NCBI RefSeq assembly: GCF_900162695.1
Contig: NZ_FUIH01000007.1
Coordinates: 2,232,001 to 2,296,000 of the forward strand
Reading direction: 5' to 3'
DNA: 64,000 bases
Origin: Virgibacillus siamensis
GTDB lineage: Bacteria; Bacillota; Bacilli; Bacillales; Amphibacillaceae
The notes below the pieces were generated by a model, which was not told the DNA's origin, did not search any database, and saw only the letters and a list, made by a program, of their open reading frames with translations. Positions 53,260 through 60,048 of the stretch are shown here, piece by piece. Position 1 is the stretch's first letter. The number at the start of each line of letters is the position of its first letter. Made by a program: the position numbers and the translations under genes.

Positions 53260-54723
53260 CTAGAGTTTCAATGTGACGTTAGTCAGTTCAGAGTAAAAGT
53301 CGAAACTGTGTGCTCCGCCTTCACGGCCAAGGCCGCTTTGCTTCATTCCGCCAAATGGTGTGCGCAAATCACGCAGGAACCACGTATTCACCCAAACCAT
53401 ACCCGCTTCAATTTGTGAGGAAACTCTTGCTGCACGTTTCACATCACTTGTCCATACGCTTGCACTCAGTCCATATGGTGTATCGTTTACTTGTTCCAGA
53501 ACTTCTTCTTCCGTATCAAATGGCGTAACCGTTACAACCGGTCCGAAAATTTCTTCGCGGACACATCTGGAATCATTGCCAAGACCGGTAATAATCGTCG
53601 GTTCCACAAAATAACCTTTGTCAGCATCGACTGCATTACCGCCAATCAGAAATTCGCCGCCTTCTTCTTTGGCAATATCCAAATACTTAAGCACTTTGTT
53701 GTAGTGTTCTTCACTGACCAAAGCACCAACATTTGTATCCGGATCAAATGGATTGCCGACTTTCATTCCTTTTGTTTTTTCCACAAACTTTTCCAGGAAT
53801 TCATCGTAAATGGAGCGTTCCACATAAATTCGTGCACCACACAGGCAAACTTCACCCTGGTTAACAAAGCTCGACTTCAGTGTTGTCTCGATTGTTTCAT
53901 CCAAATCCGCATCTGCGAAAATGACGTTCGGGTTTTTACCGCCAAGTTCAAATGATAATTTCTTCAATGTAGGTGCTGCTGCTTTCATAATCGCACTCCC
54001 GGTAATCGTTTCGCCGGTAAAGGCAATAGCATCAACATCATCATGGGATGAAAGCGCAGCTCCGGTTTCACCAAAACCATGTACCATGTTGACAACCCCA
54101 TCCGGAACACCTGCATCTGTAAGAATTTGTGCCAATACTGTGGCAGTCATCGGGGTTACTTCAGATGGTTTCATAACAGCTGTATTTCCAGCGGCCAGCG
54201 CCGGTGCCAATTTCCAGGTCATCAAAAACAATGGCAGGTTCCATGGGTTAATCAGCCCGACAACACCAACCGGCTTACGAACCGCATAATGGATAGCAGT
54301 GTCATCCTGCTGATAGGATTCATTTCCAACTGTTGTCATGTAATCGGCAAAAAAATAGAAGTTATTTGCTGCCCGGTCAATATCGACACTATTGGAAAGC
54401 CAAAGTGGTTTTCCTGTGTCCAACGTTTCCAGTACGGCCAGTTCTTCTTGTCTTTCCTTAATTAGGTCGCCAATTTTACGAAGGATATTGGAACGCTTTT
54501 TTAAAGGCATTTTTCCCCATTCGCCATTAAGTGCTTTCCGTGCTGCCTTTACCGCCTGATCAACTTCTTCTTCACCGCCGATCTGAACATTTCCCAGCAC
54601 TTCCTTTGTAGCCGGGTTACTATTTTCAAATGATTTACCGCTGCCTGACTGCACATATTTACCATTAATATAATGGTCGCAGTCAATTGACTTAACATTT
54701 GGTCTGTTTTCAGTTGTTTGCAT
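53260..54723 (-). CDS. dmpC: 2-hydroxymuconic semialdehyde dehydrogenase (or 2-aminomuconic semialdehyde dehydrogenase)
   Basis: A 487-residue aldehyde dehydrogenase. The NAD-binding region includes GVVGLINPWNLPLFLMTWKL near residue 150, the general-base Glu is in KLSFELGGKNPNVIF near 255, and the catalytic Cys is in FVNQGEVCLCGARIY near 290. The C-terminus FGGMKQSGLGREGG is typical. It oxidises the semialdehyde from ring cleavage to 2-hydroxymuconate with NAD. ATG 54723 follows AAGGAGG. It heads the minus-strand operon and faces the IclR gene. Confidence 0.9.
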   Translation of the reverse strand: MQTTENRPNVKSIDCDHYINGKYVQSGSGKSFENSNPATKEVLGNVQIGGEEEVDQAVKAARKALNGEWGKMPLKKRSNILRKIGDLIKERQEELAVLETLDTGKPLWLSNSVDIDRAANNFYFFADYMTTVGNESYQQDDTAIHYAVRKPVGVVGLINPWNLPLFLMTWKLAPALAAGNTAVMKPSEVTPMTATVLAQILTDAGVPDGVVNMVHGFGETGAALSSHDDVDAIAFTGETITGSAIMKAAAPTLKKLSFELGGKNPNVIFADADLDETIETTLKSSFVNQGEVCLCGARIYVERSIYDEFLEKFVEKTKGMKVGNPFDPDTNVGALVSEEHYNKVLKYLDIAKEEGGEFLIGGNAVDADKGYFVEPTIITGLGNDSRCVREEIFGPVVTVTPFDTEEEVLEQVNDTPYGLSASVWTSDVKRAARVSSQIEAGMVWVNTWFLRDLRTPFGGMKQSGLGREGGAHSFDFYSELTNVTLKL

Positions 54724-54849
54724 GAAAATTCCTCCTTATAAGTAATTGGAAAGATAAGAATCATTTCCAATATTGATTTACATTGAAAATTGTTTGACTA
54801 ATCTTGCATCTTCAGTATAGGTACGGTAGCGGAAATAAAAAAGGCTTTA

Positions 54850-54866
54850 GTTCCCCTATGTGGAAC
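54850..54866. promoter_or_regulatory. IclR-type operator motif, copy 2
   Basis: GTTCCCCTATGTGGAAC, an imperfect palindrome with GTTCC...GGAAC ends, between the semialdehyde dehydrogenase and the IclR gene. Confidence 0.6.
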
Positions 54867-54957
54867 AAATGCTAAAAAATTTTAAAAAGTTATTGTATAA
54901 TTGTAAGTAAGCGATGCCAAATGCAGTAAATAAAAGCATAAACTGAAACAAAGCACT

Positions 54958-54974
54958 GTTCGCATATAGGGAAC
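54958..54974. promoter_or_regulatory. IclR-type operator motif, copy 3
   Basis: GTTCGCATATAGGGAAC lies 22 nt before the IclR start. Its reverse complement, GTTCCCTATATGCGAAC, aligns with the other two copies. Confidence 0.6.
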
Positions 54975-54996
54975 ATAAATGTAAGGAGGAAAATAC

Positions 54997-55791
54997 ATGC
55001 CTAAAAAAGGAGACCCGCAAATTCTTTCTTCAGTAAAGAATGCGCTGCGCATTTTAAAGAGTTATTCTACATTTGAATCGTCCAAAAAAGTGGGGGAACT
55101 AGCGGAATCTTTGGGACTTGCCAAAAGTACTGTCAGCAGATTGTTATCCACCCTTGCCAGCGAAGGATTTGTCCAAAAGGATCCGCAAACAAATGGATAT
55201 CGGCTGGGATTATCCGTGCTGACCCTTGGCGGAATTGTAATTAATAATTTAGAAATCCACAGTGAAGCTGCACCGGTGCTGAACAAACTCGTAAATGACA
55301 CCGGCGAAACAGCACACTTATCGATTTTGGACGGACTTGATAACATTTATATTCATAAAGAGGAGTGCACCCACCCTGTTCGGATTCTGACACATGTAGG
55401 CCGGCGGAATCCGGCTTATTGTACCAGTTCCGGGAAGGTGCTGCTTGCCTTTGCTGATGAGGAAATTGTTGAAGAAATCATTGACCGTGGACTTGTCGCA
55501 TATACAAAAAACAGTATCACCAATCCTGAAAAACTGCGTTCCGAATTGAAGATTATTCACGAACAAGGTTACGCTGTCAGCACCGAGGAATTGACGGAAG
55601 GTACTAAATCAGTTGCAGCACCTATTAGAGATTATACCGGAAAAATTGTCAGTGCCATTACTGTTGTCGGACCGATCCAACGCATGACCGATCACAAAAT
55701 CCCCGACATCGCCAAAAAGGTAATTGAAGCCGGAAACGAAGCATCCGAACGCCTCGGCTATGACAAACGCTACTTCAAACAACACCAATAA
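54997..55791 (+). CDS. IclR-family transcriptional regulator of the meta-cleavage operon
   Basis: A 264-residue protein with an N-terminal helix-turn-helix (KVGELAESLGLAKSTVSRLL) and a C-terminal IclR effector domain (GETAHLSILDGLDNIYIHKE, then RRNPAYCTSSGKVLLAF). IclR proteins control aromatic and carboxylate pathways. It is divergent from dmpC, with candidate operators in the shared region. ATG 54997 follows AAGGAGG. Confidence 0.9.
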   Translation: MPKKGDPQILSSVKNALRILKSYSTFESSKKVGELAESLGLAKSTVSRLLSTLASEGFVQKDPQTNGYRLGLSVLTLGGIVINNLEIHSEAAPVLNKLVNDTGETAHLSILDGLDNIYIHKEECTHPVRILTHVGRRNPAYCTSSGKVLLAFADEEIVEEIIDRGLVAYTKNSITNPEKLRSELKIIHEQGYAVSTEELTEGTKSVAAPIRDYTGKIVSAITVVGPIQRMTDHKIPDIAKKVIEAGNEASERLGYDKRYFKQHQ

Positions 55792-55897
55792 ATTATTCAA
55801 TAAGATGGTGCAAGTCACCTGTCTAAAAAATCGGCAGGTGACTTGGCATTTTTATTTGTTAAAGAATTCTGATAAATGTGTTTTGAATTTACTTAAA

Positions 55898-55920
55898 ACA
55901 GGTATATAACTAATAGAATC
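55898..55920 (+). promoter_or_regulatory. Conserved promoter-like block upstream of the first Ala/Ser-rich gene
   Basis: ATAACTAATAGAAT recurs with the same flanks at 61192-61215, upstream of the paralogous gene. The CATAnnnTA-like -10 of the second copy resembles sigmaK promoters, but no firm -35 is seen. Confidence 0.45.
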
Positions 55921-55941
55921 GATTTGAAAGGAGGTGATACT

Positions 55942-56313
55942 ATGGGCGAAAGAGCCACATCCGCCTATGGAAACCGAACTGCAGCAACGTCAGCAGTTGG
56001 TGCAGAAGCACAACAAGGAAATGGTCCTGCCTCGGCAAGTGCGAGCAGTTCTACAGCGAATCCGCAAACATCCAAAACGAGCACTACCTCAGCTGTTGCA
56101 GGGGTAAATAGTGCATCAGCTTCCTGTAATGTTGCAGCAGTTGCTGTTGGTCCACAAGGTGCTGCCGCTGCCAGCGAAGTTGGTGTCGCAACGATAGGAC
56201 CTTACGGGGCTGCAGCATCAAGTAATGCAGCGAATTCCAGCAGTGTTGCAATTGACAGACAGAGAATAACGCCTTCTGCCGGAAACAATCAAACGGAACA
56301 AATTCAAAAATAA
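55942..56313 (+). CDS. Ala/Ser-rich low-complexity protein, copy 1
   Basis: A 123-residue protein starting MGERATSAYGNRTAATSAVG. It is dominated by Ala, Ser, Gly and Val, with short motifs VAVGPQGAAAASEVGVATIG near residue 72 and SSNAANSSSVA near 100; there is a single Cys in SASCNVAA. No signal peptide or membrane helix is seen. The paralogue at 61308-61685 is nearly identical over the middle 90 residues. AAAGGAGGTGA precedes ATG 55942, a very strong ribosome site. Function is unknown; structural or spore-surface roles are possible but not shown. Confidence 0.75.
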   Translation: MGERATSAYGNRTAATSAVGAEAQQGNGPASASASSSTANPQTSKTSTTSAVAGVNSASASCNVAAVAVGPQGAAAASEVGVATIGPYGAAASSNAANSSSVAIDRQRITPSAGNNQTEQIQK

Positions 56314-56413
56314 ATTTTTTTGAATAAAATATTTGTAAAATTCAACCTTTTTGGTTTAATTAGTTCAGAATGTGGTAAACAAAACTGACGGAGTAAAGAA
56401 AGGAGGGTAGATA

Positions 56414-56803
56414 ATGGCAAATACAAAAACTTCCAAAGCAAATACAAGCAAGTCAAATAAAACTGCAAAAGCAGCGAAAGGAGTGTCAAAAGATATGGCA
56501 AAAAAGATTGAGGAAAAACTGGAAGAAGTCGAAACAAACCTAACAGAAAAGATTGAACATGTCTCCGACCAAATTGACAATGTAAAAAATGATCTTAGTG
56601 ATCGTATTGATAATATGTTAAGTGATATGTCCGATCGTATTGACAGTGTGCAAAGCGACTTAGCGGATCGAATCGACGACAATAGTTCGCATGAAAAGCT
56701 TGCCGATCGTATAGATCATGTATCCAATGACTTGTCTGACCGAATCGATAGTGTAAGCGAAGATCTATCGGACAGAATTGATGATTTAAAAGACCGTCTC
56801 TGA
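56414..56803 (+). CDS. Lys-tailed coiled-coil protein with 11-residue repeats, copy 1
   Basis: A 129-residue protein. Residues 1-30 are rich in Lys, Ser, Thr and Ala (a histone-tail-like segment). Residues 50-129 are seven tandem 11-residue repeats around the consensus LSDRIDxVxxD (one with a 2-residue insertion). Hendecad repeats form right-handed coiled coils or lipid-binding amphipathic helices, as in LEA-type proteins. The acidic repeats and basic tail carry opposite charge. It follows the Ala/Ser-rich gene by 100 nt and AAAGGAGGGTAG precedes ATG. A paralogue lies at 61784-62167. Function unknown. Confidence 0.75.
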   Translation: MANTKTSKANTSKSNKTAKAAKGVSKDMAKKIEEKLEEVETNLTEKIEHVSDQIDNVKNDLSDRIDNMLSDMSDRIDSVQSDLADRIDDNSSHEKLADRIDHVSNDLSDRIDSVSEDLSDRIDDLKDRL

Positions 56804-56824
56804 TTCCAGCACTTGAAAAGAATG

Positions 56825-56862
56825 AAGGCTTCTATCAAACATTTTGGTGGAAGTCTTTTTAT
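56825..56862 (+). terminator. Terminator after coiled-coil gene copy 1
   Basis: GGCTTCTATC pairs with GGTGGAAGTC (with G-U pairs), followed by TTTTTATTTT. Confidence 0.6.
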
Positions 56863-56952
56863 TTTCGTAAAATATCCCCTCTCTTCACCTTCAGTTTACA
56901 AAGTTTCCATTCATATATACTAGTAAAACTGCATAAATTAAGATAAGGAAAA

Positions 56953-56993
56953 AAACTCAACTACTACCATATATCAAAGTAGTAGTTGAGTTT
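56953..56993 (-). terminator. Terminator of the small-protein cluster
   Basis: Perfect 15-nt arms (AAACTCAACTACTAC and complement) around an 11-nt loop; on the minus strand a T7 run follows. Confidence 0.7.
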
Positions 56994-57228
56994 GGGAGTA
57001 TACCCTATTTGTTTATTTCCCGGTTTTTGTCGATTGGATTAAAAAAGTTTTTATTTTTTTGTTTTATTTCTTAACAAACGGGTAACTATGAGTATAGTAG
57101 ATTGTTCCAGCAATCTATCTGCCGGCGGATTGTTCATTTGAGTGTGAATGTGTGCATATTTTGTCGGTTAACAACGAGATGCACCATGCCATTTACGGAA
57201 AACACAAGGGTGGTAACTCAATGTTAGT

Positions 57229-57312
57229 TTAAATCCGTCGGCATCCCTTTTTAAAAATATTCCTTGCCATGGGATGGTTAAGGGATCTCTTATAATATTT
57301 TGTAATGGTCAT
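57229..57312 (-). CDS. Possible 27-residue basic peptide
   Basis: An ATG with GAGGTGAAACAA upstream opens MTITKYYKRSLNHPMARNIF followed by KKGCRRI and a stop. It lies 48 nt after the Met-rich gene copy 2 and ahead of the cluster terminator. The good ribosome site and position are the only support. Confidence 0.35.
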   Translation of the reverse strand: MTITKYYKRSLNHPMARNIFKKGCRRI

Positions 57313-57360
57313 TTGTTTCACCTCATATTTATCATTGTTCTCCACCAGCATCAATCAATC

Positions 57361-57519
57361 TTAATCTGAAGAGCCTCCTTTATCCTGCTGTCCGGAAATC
57401 AAAATAGTCATCATAAGCATCATCATCATGGAGAACATGTCTGATTGTCCATTTTGCTGATTTGGCGGCTGCTGGGGTTGCTGTGGCTGTTGTGGCTGCT
57501 GTTGTTGATTTTCATTCAC
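57361..57519 (-). CDS. Met-rich membrane peptide, copy 2 (52 aa)
   Basis: The N-terminal half is a Gln/Pro tract (NENQQQQPQQPQQ...), then SDMFSMMMMLMMTILISGQQ and a KGGSSD tail. Eleven bases upstream of the GTG start lies AAAGGAGGTGAG. The hydrophobic Met-rich stretch is long enough for one membrane helix. The last 27 residues align almost perfectly with the 42-residue peptide at 58433-58561. Too short for automatic callers, but the conserved pair and strong ribosome sites support it. Function unknown. Confidence 0.7.
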   Translation of the reverse strand: MNENQQQQPQQPQQPQQPPNQQNGQSDMFSMMMMLMMTILISGQQDKGGSSD

Positions 57520-57576
57520 TTGGCTCACCTCCTTTAATAGTTTCGCTGCAGGCAGCGTGCAAATGAATCGTTACTA

Positions 57577-57864
57577 TCAATACATCACATGAACTCTGCC
57601 GTCTTCCAAAATGCCGACAATGTAATAGCTCATTGGCAGTTCCAATCCGTTAACAATTCCTTTGTCCAGAAGTTTTTTGATTCCTTCTTTATAAGAGTCC
57701 TGATTGGTAATAAGATGATAAAAATAAATTTTTTCACCATTTACCTTTCCGGAACCCTTCAGAACAAATTGTTCCGAATAGTTTGCATAAAACCATTCTT
57801 TCGCCTCCGAGTGTCCGTTAAAAAACGTGCAGTTTTCCTCAAAATCTTTCCTTAATGTTCGCAT
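57577..57864 (-). CDS. Hypothetical protein in the small-protein cluster (95 aa)
   Basis: A 95-residue soluble protein (MRTLRKDFEENCTFFNGHSE start; KIYFYHLITNQDSYKEGIKK middle; GILEDGRVHVMY end). It resembles small cytosolic proteins that pack with partners, but I do not recognise the family. AAAGGAGATG precedes ATG 57864. It lies between the second about 97-residue protein and the Met-rich peptide. It has no duplicate partner in the cluster. Confidence 0.65.
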   Translation of the reverse strand: MRTLRKDFEENCTFFNGHSEAKEWFYANYSEQFVLKGSGKVNGEKIYFYHLITNQDSYKEGIKKLLDKGIVNGLELPMSYYIVGILEDGRVHVMY

Positions 57865-57912
57865 TACATGACATCTCCTTTTAAAGTTTAATCATTTATA
57901 TACCGCTTCGGT

Positions 57913-58209
57913 TTAATCATTCTTAGAGGATGTCTGATTCATATTATTAAGCATTCCCATGATCATGTTAAGCTGGTTTATTTGGTCAGATTTGGAAATG
58001 TTTTGCCCTGCTGAACCATTGGAATTCTCCAATAACCCGTACAATTGGGTCAGTTGACCAACTGTTAATGAGTCTTGAGGAACCCTCAGATAACGCGGGC
58101 CTTCATGAATCATTTCTTCACCAAAGGCTACAACCTTCATACCAGACACTGAAATGCAAAGTAATTCATTCCCTTGAAAATAGCCATTATGGGAACTCAC
58201 CTCAAACAT
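57913..58209 (-). CDS. Conserved about 97-residue protein of the small-protein cluster, copy 2
   Basis: A 98-residue protein. The middle block, LLCISVSGMKVVAFGEEMIH then LRVPQDSLTVGQLTQLYGLL, aligns closely with the protein at 58595-58888. The C-terminus is Asn/Gln/Met-rich (NQLNMIMGMLNNMNQ). Start ATG 58209 is chosen because GGGGGG lies 5 nt before it. The family is not recognised; the strand-rich first half and helical LYGLLEN segment suggest a small folded domain. Confidence 0.65.
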   Translation of the reverse strand: MFEVSSHNGYFQGNELLCISVSGMKVVAFGEEMIHEGPRYLRVPQDSLTVGQLTQLYGLLENSNGSAGQNISKSDQINQLNMIMGMLNNMNQTSSKND

Positions 58210-58243
58210 GTTATCCCCCCTTTCCATCAATTGTTTTAACACA

Positions 58244-58399
58244 CTAGTCTTGTCCAGGAAGACTCTCAATCAAAGCCGTGACGATTTTATCCAGGATTTC
58301 ATTATATTCCTGAATCATTTTCTCAATCATCTCGATAATCAGCCGAAGCAGTTCTTCCGCATTTCCAGCCTGTTGCGGTATTGCCTTATCTGCTGCCAA
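58244..58399 (-). CDS. Helical peptide of the small-protein cluster, copy 2 (51 aa)
   Basis: Read from TTG 58399 (GGAGGTG upstream) it gives AADKAIPQQAGNAEELLRLI, then IEMIEKMIQEYNEIL, and ends ALIESLPGQD. It aligns with the 50-residue peptide at 58933-59085 in the segment IIxxIEKxIQxxxxxLxxIV and the end ALIxxLP. It is predicted to be two amphipathic helices. Confidence 0.6.
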   Translation of the reverse strand: MAADKAIPQQAGNAEELLRLIIEMIEKMIQEYNEILDKIVTALIESLPGQD

Positions 58400-58432
58400 T
58401 GAAAACACCTCCTTTTTTTCTTCTTCACCACA

Positions 58433-58561
58433 TTAATCTGATGAGCCGCCACTATTTTGTTGTCCCGAAATCAGTACAGTCATCATCAGCATCATCATCA
58501 TAGAAAACATTTCAGAATGATTCGTTTGTTGCTGCTCATACTGCTGCTGCGTTTCGGCCAT
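58433..58561 (-). CDS. Met-rich membrane peptide, copy 1 (42 aa)
   Basis: Sequence begins MAETQQQYEQQQTNHSEMFS and continues MMMMLMMTVLISGQQNSGGSSD. ATG 58561 has AAAGGGGGTGAG upstream. It is the partner of the peptide at 57361-57519 and follows the first about 97-residue gene. It probably spans the membrane once. Confidence 0.7.
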   Translation of the reverse strand: MAETQQQYEQQQTNHSEMFSMMMMLMMTVLISGQQNSGGSSD

Positions 58562-58594
58562 TGTCCTCACCCCCTTTCAAAGATTAGAAAGCGG

Positions 58595-58888
58595 TTATAA
58601 TCCATTTACAGTTGTATAATGCAAGTGATAAAGCAGATCCAAATATGCTTTCAGGTGTACTGCTCGATCTTGCGTTGAATAACCGGTTAATGGCAGCCTT
58701 ATGTTTTCAAATAAACCATAAAGAACCGTTAACTGCTCAACCGTAAATGTTTCTTGTGAAATCCGTAAACAATGTGGGCCCAGTTGAATGATCTCCTCGC
58801 CAAACACATCAATTTTCATACCGGATATGGAAATGCAAATGATTTCATTTCCCAGTGATTCCCCCTGTTGGCATTTCACCTCGACCAC
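58595..58888 (-). CDS. Conserved about 97-residue protein of the small-protein cluster, copy 1
   Basis: A 97-residue protein containing IICISISGMKIDVFGEEIIQ, LRISQETFTVEQLTVLYGLF and a helical C-terminus (LKAYLDLLYHLHY). It is homologous to 57913-58209 over the first 65 residues but has a different tail. Start GTG 58888 is preceded by AAAGGTGGGAT at the position seen in the paralogue. Family not recognised. Confidence 0.62.
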   Translation of the reverse strand: MVEVKCQQGESLGNEIICISISGMKIDVFGEEIIQLGPHCLRISQETFTVEQLTVLYGLFENIRLPLTGYSTQDRAVHLKAYLDLLYHLHYTTVNGL

Positions 58889-58932
58889 GTTATCCCACCT
58901 TTTTTGATTAATGTCAGCTGGATTTTCTAATT

Positions 58933-59085
58933 CTAATTCGGAAGCTTCTTTATTAAGGCCTTAACAATTTGTTCGAGGGTCTTTTCCAAATCCTGAATCA
59001 CTTTCTCAATCGATTGGATAATCAGGTGCAAAAGTTCCTCTATTTCCTTGACAGGTAACTGTTTAATTAAATTTTCACTCATCAT
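58933..59085 (-). CDS. Helical peptide of the small-protein cluster, copy 1 (50 aa)
   Basis: MMSENLIKQLPVKEIEELLH opens it, then LIIQSIEKVIQDLEKTLEQI, ending VKALIKKLPN. AGGAGGTGAAT precedes two adjacent ATG codons; either could be used. Likely two amphipathic helices. It is the first gene of the minus-strand cluster. Confidence 0.6.
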   Translation of the reverse strand: MMSENLIKQLPVKEIEELLHLIIQSIEKVIQDLEKTLEQIVKALIKKLPN

Positions 59086-59390
59086 ATTCACCTCCTAATA
59101 ATTGGAACTAACTTCCTTTACCCGTATAATTTCATTTTATTCATAATTTTCATAGGATTTTCGAATTATTTTTAACGTGACAAATCATTTGGAAAAAATT
59201 ACAAAATTTTACATAATTTACAATTAATGTTTGTTTTTTATGAGAAATGGTCTATTTGGTTAATTTTGATGTTCCAAAAATAGGAAAGTATTATCATATA
59301 CATAGTTAACCAAAGGATATTCTACGAAAATAGCACGCTGTCATAAGAACGATATAATTTTGTAATTTTTCCGTAATGTGTTTACTGAAT
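59086..59390. other. Intergenic region with promoter of the small-protein cluster
   Basis: No gene is seen in 305 very AT-rich bases. It must contain the promoter of the small-protein cluster; a TATGTATATGATAATAC stretch near 59293-59310 is a candidate, but no consensus can be fixed. Confidence 0.45.
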
Positions 59391-60014
59391 CTAATCATCT
59401 TTAAAAAACATATAGCCAATACTGAGAATCGCCATAACGATCGAGGAGCCAAATACAAATGGCCAGTTCTCGATATTTACGGCATAACCAATAAGAGCAG
59501 TCAAAACACTGTTAAGCAATATATATACCGTTTTCAATCGCTTTTTTCTCTTCCTGCTCTTCTTATCAAAAATTTCATGAAGCGATAATCGGCATATTTG
59601 AATACCCGGTATAAGTCTTACAGGGGCCGAACCGTGATTTACAACCAGCGCCCTGACATGGCCGGTAAATCTTGGTCCGATATATTCCACCGGACTGATC
59701 TTTAAACCAAACATATCTTTATTCATTTCATCATAGACATGTGCCACCATATTCTTCGGTGTATGAAGGGTCTCAACAGATCTGATCATGGCGGAATGTC
59801 CAGGCTTCAAATAAAATTCTTCATATGAAATGTCTACCGTTTTACAATCATTCTCAGGGAATTGCCGATTTGATTTTACCGGACGATCCGAAACATACAG
59901 CTGAATATTCTTGTGCAGCGTAAGTTTGATTGTACCCTGTCCAATATTGGAAGAATTAAAAGGTACCACAATATTTTTATCTTTAACCTTTGTTAACAAA
60001 TCATCATCAAGCAT
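59391..60014 (-). CDS. Membrane-anchored dUTPase/dCTP deaminase-like protein
   Basis: About 207 residues. Residues about 15-150 have the beta-rich dUTPase/Dcd fold: FYLKPGHSAMIRSVETLHTP near 70, ISPVEYIGPRFTGHVRALVV near 108, and SAPVRLIPGIQICRLSLHEI near 130. The SRSSL-type catalytic motif of true Dcd enzymes is replaced by YDEMNKDMFGL, so activity is doubtful. A Lys/Arg-rich linker (KKSRKRKKRLK) leads to two predicted membrane helices. ATG 60014 follows GGGAGGTGG. Its neighbours are a TSUP permease and the small-protein cluster. Confidence 0.7.
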   Translation of the reverse strand: MLDDDLLTKVKDKNIVVPFNSSNIGQGTIKLTLHKNIQLYVSDRPVKSNRQFPENDCKTVDISYEEFYLKPGHSAMIRSVETLHTPKNMVAHVYDEMNKDMFGLKISPVEYIGPRFTGHVRALVVNHGSAPVRLIPGIQICRLSLHEIFDKKSRKRKKRLKTVYILLNSVLTALIGYAVNIENWPFVFGSSIVMAILSIGYMFFKDD

Positions 60015-60048
60015 GTGAACCACCTCCCTTCAAAATAATAGAATTAAG

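Larger units (their letters stand above)
56804..57228. other. Intergenic region with two terminators
   Basis: No convincing gene is seen. It contains a terminator for the coiled-coil gene (56825-56862), a strong hairpin ending the minus-strand cluster (56953-56993) and AT-rich DNA. Confidence 0.55.

Noticed and set aside
56365..56682. Protein-coding gene on the minus strand opposite the coiled-coil gene
   Set aside because: It is the reverse reading of the 11-residue repeats; low-complexity frame without a ribosome site.
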